This document shows positions 4,164-7,293 of a stretch of 7,293 nt of DNA, piece after piece (within the stretch, counting starts at the first letter, position 1; every line of letters starts with the position of its first letter). This stretch comes from Bacteroidota bacterium (lineage in GTDB: Bacteria; Bacteroidota; Bacteroidia; Bacteroidales; Prolixibacteraceae): NCBI GenBank assembly GCA_023488865.1, contig JAMDDG010000048.1, positions 1 to 7,293 on the forward strand. The letters are read 5' to 3'. Both the position numbers and the translations under genes were made by a program. The notes under the pieces are model-generated. The model had not been told where the DNA came from. It saw nothing but the letters and a program-made list of their open reading frames with translations, and did no database searches.

Positions 4164-5792
4164 TTACTGTCTGGCCTCTGTTCTTTTATAGAATAACCTT
4201 AGATTACTATCTTTTTTAATCCAAACTTCGTTTATCACAACCCCCTGTTGGATCCGGGCATTAATGATTCTTTTCATATAGTGGTCAGATAACCCGCATT
4301 CTTCAACCACTATTTTATCCGATTGCTTTAGTCCCCTGCTGAGCATGTTACTGAAATTGGATTTTGGATTATGCGCGGTGAAACCCTCATGTTCATAGAA
4401 AATACCTTCCACACTAAAATCAGGGCATTTACCTTCATATGGGGTGCCAATTAAACCCCTATAGATTTCTCTATAAGCCGGATCTTTTGCGTTGATCTTT
4501 GGTAATATAGATACTTGACTACCCGATAGTGCAAATGACTCACAGCAAGCTAAAACATCTTTAAAATCCCCGCTATTTTTATCTACAGTAGAATAAATGG
4601 AAATGGCCCCGCCTTTCTCAAAGACCTTCAGATCTAACAATACTGGACTTGGATGTATTTTTAAGCTCTTCGCGCTATTTAATCCTTTTGAAAGATCACC
4701 GCCAACGTAATTGTCCTTGATGAAATATGGAATCGATTTTGCCGTAGCCAAGCGTTCTTTATTTGCCTCAATCCAATCAACATATCCTTTTGGCAAATTG
4801 GTTACCTGATTTATTGAAGTAAAGTTTTGTACTTCCTCACCGTTGAGAATAGCCTTCTGCTGCGCTATAAATTCATCCATTGTATTAAATATTGCAACAG
4901 CATAACACCGACACTGCGGGTGCCAACCAACAAACTTGAAAGTCTTTGGGTATTTACCGGCAAAATCGTTGCAAATATCTGGGACAGGGTGGTTTTTGGA
5001 GAGCTTTACTTCAAATCCAACCACGAAATCAAGTTGCTGCCATCTTTCATGTTCCGCTGCATGATAGGCCATATTTGTTTCGGTTCGAGTAAGGCGCATT
5101 GCATTTTTGTAGGACGACCTGTACCTTCCTCTCCCTGGATGATAAGCTTGAGCGGCTTTAGACAGCCGGTACTGGCCTGTTTTAGTAATATTTCCTTCCA
5201 CATCCTTAGCCGTAATCTCGACTTGTCTGAATAATTTGTCAGGATCCTTCAAGTAAGACCTTACATTTCTTGATATTTCGCTGGCAGAATCACCCACTCC
5301 AATACCCTGGTTTAAAGCTATGTCCAAGGCTGTTTCTGTTTCTGTTTTTAATTGCTTAGTATATTGCCAGACCTTCTCTGATAACCCTAATCCTTCTGCC
5401 TTCTTAGTCCTGTTCATGAAAGCATCCATGGCTGTTTCGTTATGACTAGAATATTTGGCAAAAAAATTACTTTCAAATACCCCTTTTCCAAAAATATCCT
5501 GAATTAATTTGTCTGTTTGCGCGTTAGCAAAGCCCCATTCTGCTTCTACACCCCCCTGAATAACGGCATACACACGAGTACTCATCAGTCTAAGGATCTC
5601 AGTTGCTTTTCCCTTCATACGAACATTTACATCAAAGGAAAAAACCCCTTCTATATACTCTTTGTGCACAATTCCTAGTTTGATCAGAGCATCGATTGCT
5701 TGAACGTAGATATGCCGAACTTTGTCCGCATAATCTTCAGTACGTATAAATAGATCCTTGAAATACTTATCGGGGTCGATGGTGACAGGCAT
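4164..5792 (-). CDS. Minor head protein (MuF / SPP1 gp7-like) with C-terminal CdiA/BECR-type RNase toxin-like domain
   Basis: I use ATG 5792-5790 (MPVTIDPDKYF), 542 residues; the frame extends 7 codons to a TTG. Residues ~150-305 are the phage head-morphogenesis domain, with RLTRTETNMAYHAAEHERW (233-251) and a Cys/His motif, NHPVPDICNDFAGKY to WHPQCRCYAVAI (267-301). A linker follows (NLPKGYVDWIEANKERL, ~332). Residues ~385-542 are a separate domain, with PDFSVEGIFYEHEGF (457-471), NMLSRGLKQSDKIVVEE (482-498) and INEVWIKKDSNLRLFYK (520-536). That layout resembles the CdiA C-terminal tRNA nuclease and phage BECR (barnase/EndoU/colicin/RelE-like) nucleases. MuF proteins sit inside the capsid and can enter the cell with the DNA, and MuF-toxin fusions are a known phage class. 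It lies 22 nt after the portal stop. No same-strand immunity gene follows. Head-domain call firm; toxin call good but unproved. Confidence 0.85.
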   Translation of the reverse strand: MPVTIDPDKYFKDLFIRTEDYADKVRHIYVQAIDALIKLGIVHKEYIEGVFSFDVNVRMKGKATEILRLMSTRVYAVIQGGVEAEWGFANAQTDKLIQDIFGKGVFESNFFAKYSSHNETAMDAFMNRTKKAEGLGLSEKVWQYTKQLKTETETALDIALNQGIGVGDSASEISRNVRSYLKDPDKLFRQVEITAKDVEGNITKTGQYRLSKAAQAYHPGRGRYRSSYKNAMRLTRTETNMAYHAAEHERWQQLDFVVGFEVKLSKNHPVPDICNDFAGKYPKTFKFVGWHPQCRCYAVAIFNTMDEFIAQQKAILNGEEVQNFTSINQVTNLPKGYVDWIEANKERLATAKSIPYFIKDNYVGGDLSKGLNSAKSLKIHPSPVLLDLKVFEKGGAISIYSTVDKNSGDFKDVLACCESFALSGSQVSILPKINAKDPAYREIYRGLIGTPYEGKCPDFSVEGIFYEHEGFTAHNPKSNFSNMLSRGLKQSDKIVVEECGLSDHYMKRIINARIQQGVVINEVWIKKDSNLRLFYKRTEARQ

Positions 5793-5814
5793 GATCCGTG
5801 ATATTAAGCACAAT

Positions 5815-7227
5815 TTATACTCCAGTTGGATTGAAAAGACTATCTATTGCCGCCTTTTGCTTTTTCGCCCCTTCCTTATCAAGTCTGGTCAATTCGATAG
5901 CTGTATCCTTGACAAGCGGGTTAAGCTCTACGAAGGTCTCAGTACTCATACCTCCAGCGTTTACACTTTTTGCCAGGTTGTCAATCGTATCCTTGATATC
6001 CTCTCCAAACGGCTCTTGAAATTCGTGTCCGATGATCAGATTGTCACACTGAGCTTTTATGCCGTAATTGAGTACATTGCCAATGACCGCTTTACACAGA
6101 CTGGACACACGGTCAAGCAGTTCGTCATGAATTTCTTTGTGTTTGGCCGCTTTGATATCAGCCAATACCATCATTTGTTTGAGGGCTTTGCCTGAAACAT
6201 TGGTCAACCCCTTCATGTTGTCAAAATCGATATTTGGAGTAAACGATTTGGACAAAATATGCTTTTCAAGCCACTCGATCTCCAGTTTCTTTGACTCCGG
6301 CGCGGAATCCCAGGTAAGGTAATTGATCTGCCCTTTTTCTTTCAGAATATACACCTTAGATTCACTCTCTTTCTCCGGGAGATTGTTCAAGATATCGGCA
6401 GTTGCTACAACTGCGGGATCCGAGAAGTAGTCATTGACATCAGCCGACCGGGAGCCAATATATTCCTCGCGTTCGATCATGTGCTCAACTCCATCCCACT
6501 CTTTTGGCTGATTGAACAGGATAAGAGGTATTTTCCCAATTGGGTTTGGCTCTTCAATCACTTCCCATCCCATATTAGCCCTTGTGCAGCGGTAGATGAC
6601 CCCTGCCGTGTAAATATCAAAATGATAATTGATTACACCATTCTCGCGAAGGTAGTATCCCCATCCGGCAGTAATAAGTCGTTCGTACTGGTCCCACATG
6701 GCCCGGATTTCGTCCCCTTTGCTCTTTGCCAATACCCGGATCTGTACGTCCGGCTTACCTTCAGAGTTCCGGTACACCCTGAAAAGCATGGCGCTCTCAG
6801 TCTCGGCACCGGCAAGGCGCTTACACTGCCTAATCTTTGAATCAAAACGAACATTTTTGATCAGGTCCTTAAATGCCTGGAAAGCATCATCAGTTCCTTC
6901 GCTCGATTGCGTCCACTTAACCGCTCTGCCGTAAAGGAATACAAGCGATATCTCATTAATAAAAACCTGGTAAGGGATTGGAAGCCGCCAACGTTTTTGC
7001 GTGCGGATATACTTGCCATTTTTATCATTGATGGTCTTGTCCGGGCGTTTCATGATTTCATGCGCCGCAATATCGTACTCCTTAATGGCATGATTCACCT
7101 TTGCGGAGTTATCAGTCATGTAGGAAATTACCCTGGAAATGTCTTTGGCCGCTAGGAGCTGATCAAAGTCCTGGTTACGCCCAACAAGGGCATTAAATTG
7201 GTTGACTATCGTATTTAAAAAGCCCAT
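5815..7227 (-). CDS. Phage portal protein (SPP1 gp6-like)
   Basis: At 470 residues this has the usual length of SPP1 gp6-type portals, which form the dodecameric ring at one capsid vertex through which DNA is packaged and ejected. Recognisable parts are RWRLPIPYQVFINEISLVF (79-97), GKIPLILFNQP (231-241), the helical REEYIGSRSADVNDYFSDPA (253-272) and SGKALKQMMVLADIKAAK (345-362), which matches the core helix pattern of these portals. The C-terminal ~50 residues (SVNAGGMSTETFVELNPLV, LDKEGAKKQK) match the usual ending of the family. It begins at ATG 7227 after an A/T-rich leader and is followed 22 nt later by the minor head gene, the standard portal-MuF order of SPP1-like phages. No frameshifts are seen, so the late module appears intact. 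Confidence 0.93.
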   Translation of the reverse strand: MGFLNTIVNQFNALVGRNQDFDQLLAAKDISRVISYMTDNSAKVNHAIKEYDIAAHEIMKRPDKTINDKNGKYIRTQKRWRLPIPYQVFINEISLVFLYGRAVKWTQSSEGTDDAFQAFKDLIKNVRFDSKIRQCKRLAGAETESAMLFRVYRNSEGKPDVQIRVLAKSKGDEIRAMWDQYERLITAGWGYYLRENGVINYHFDIYTAGVIYRCTRANMGWEVIEEPNPIGKIPLILFNQPKEWDGVEHMIEREEYIGSRSADVNDYFSDPAVVATADILNNLPEKESESKVYILKEKGQINYLTWDSAPESKKLEIEWLEKHILSKSFTPNIDFDNMKGLTNVSGKALKQMMVLADIKAAKHKEIHDELLDRVSSLCKAVIGNVLNYGIKAQCDNLIIGHEFQEPFGEDIKDTIDNLAKSVNAGGMSTETFVELNPLVKDTAIELTRLDKEGAKKQKAAIDSLFNPTGV

Positions 7228-7246
7228 AGCATTGATTTTTATAAGT

Positions 7247-7293
7247 TTATACTCCTAATCCTAACATTTCCTTTGTAACTGCGGGATCCGGGG
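7247..7293 (-). CDS. C-terminal end of an unidentified protein upstream of the portal gene (runs off the right edge)
   Basis: A minus-strand frame ends at TAA 7249-7247, 19 nt before the portal ATG, and reads PDPAVTKEMLGLGV at its end. Its codons look protein-like (for example GCA GTT ACA AAG GAA). The alternative frame ending at 7239 uses rare AGG/ATA codons and looks worse. In SPP1-type phages the gene before the portal is usually the large terminase subunit, which is a positional guess only. Fifteen codons are too few to identify it. Confidence 0.4.
   Translation of the reverse strand, partial: PDPAVTKEMLGLGV

Noticed and set aside
4157..4172. Possible hairpin GGGCAG-TTTA-CTGTCT between the convergent genes
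   Set aside because: The 6-bp stem needs G-U pairs and has no following U tract on either strand. It also overlaps the end of the coding sequence, so I do not call a terminator.
5790..5813. Earlier TTG start for the minor head protein (MCLISRI extension)
   Set aside because: The TTG adds seven residues that do not look like a family N-terminus. The in-frame ATG at 5792 gives the usual-looking start and a normal gap after the portal gene.
1..7293. CRISPR array, tRNA, rRNA, IS element or attachment site
   Set aside because: I saw no regularly spaced repeats, cloverleaf, transposase frame or terminal repeats. The 21-bp direct repeat at 522 and 3609 is explained by shared promoter/operators rather than by an insertion duplication.

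Overview
The window is a piece of a Bacteroidetes phage or prophage: the head-morphogenesis region plus an oppositely oriented accessory cassette. The host group is inferred from the promoters, which fit the Bacteroidetes sigma pattern TTG-N20-TAnnTTTG (three good matches on the + strand). It is also inferred from the A/T-rich leaders without Shine-Dalgarno motifs and from the protein families. No genus can be assigned.

Layout. On the minus strand, reading from the right edge, there is the last ~15 codons of an unidentified protein (7293-7247), an SPP1 gp6-like portal protein (7227-5815), and a MuF/SPP1 gp7-like minor head protein (5792-4164). The minor head protein carries a C-terminal domain resembling a CdiA-type/BECR-fold RNase toxin. 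At the left edge, on the same strand, is the N-terminal part of a scaffold-like protein (376-1). Between these late genes, 597-4078 holds seven + strand genes: a 60-aa hypothetical, a DNA adenine methyltransferase fused to DUF4942, an 80-aa protein, a 43-aa single-TM protein, an HD-domain phosphohydrolase, 54-aa and 71-aa proteins, and, under a separate promoter, a 139-aa protein. Several genes overlap by ATGA, so this is a compact, translationally coupled operon.

Regulation. The two internal + strand promoters share a 21-bp identical block whose core is a palindrome lying in the -33/-7 spacer (19 bp and perfect at the first site). This suggests one regulator switches both transcription units of the cassette. 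A third strong-looking + promoter (4091-4121) points into the 3' end of the toxin-bearing minor head gene and would give an antisense transcript.

Most interesting points. (1) A perfect 29-bp inverted repeat lies inside the methyltransferase gene (1187-1215 / 1472-1500). Its two arms are in register, so inverting the 256-bp interior would leave the reading frame open, which makes it a candidate intragenic recoding inverton. (2) The minor head protein has a toxin-like C-terminus, with the opposing cassette and antisense promoter directly against its 3' end. (3) Two promoters share one operator. (4) The cassette is a reverse-strand insertion inside a late operon.
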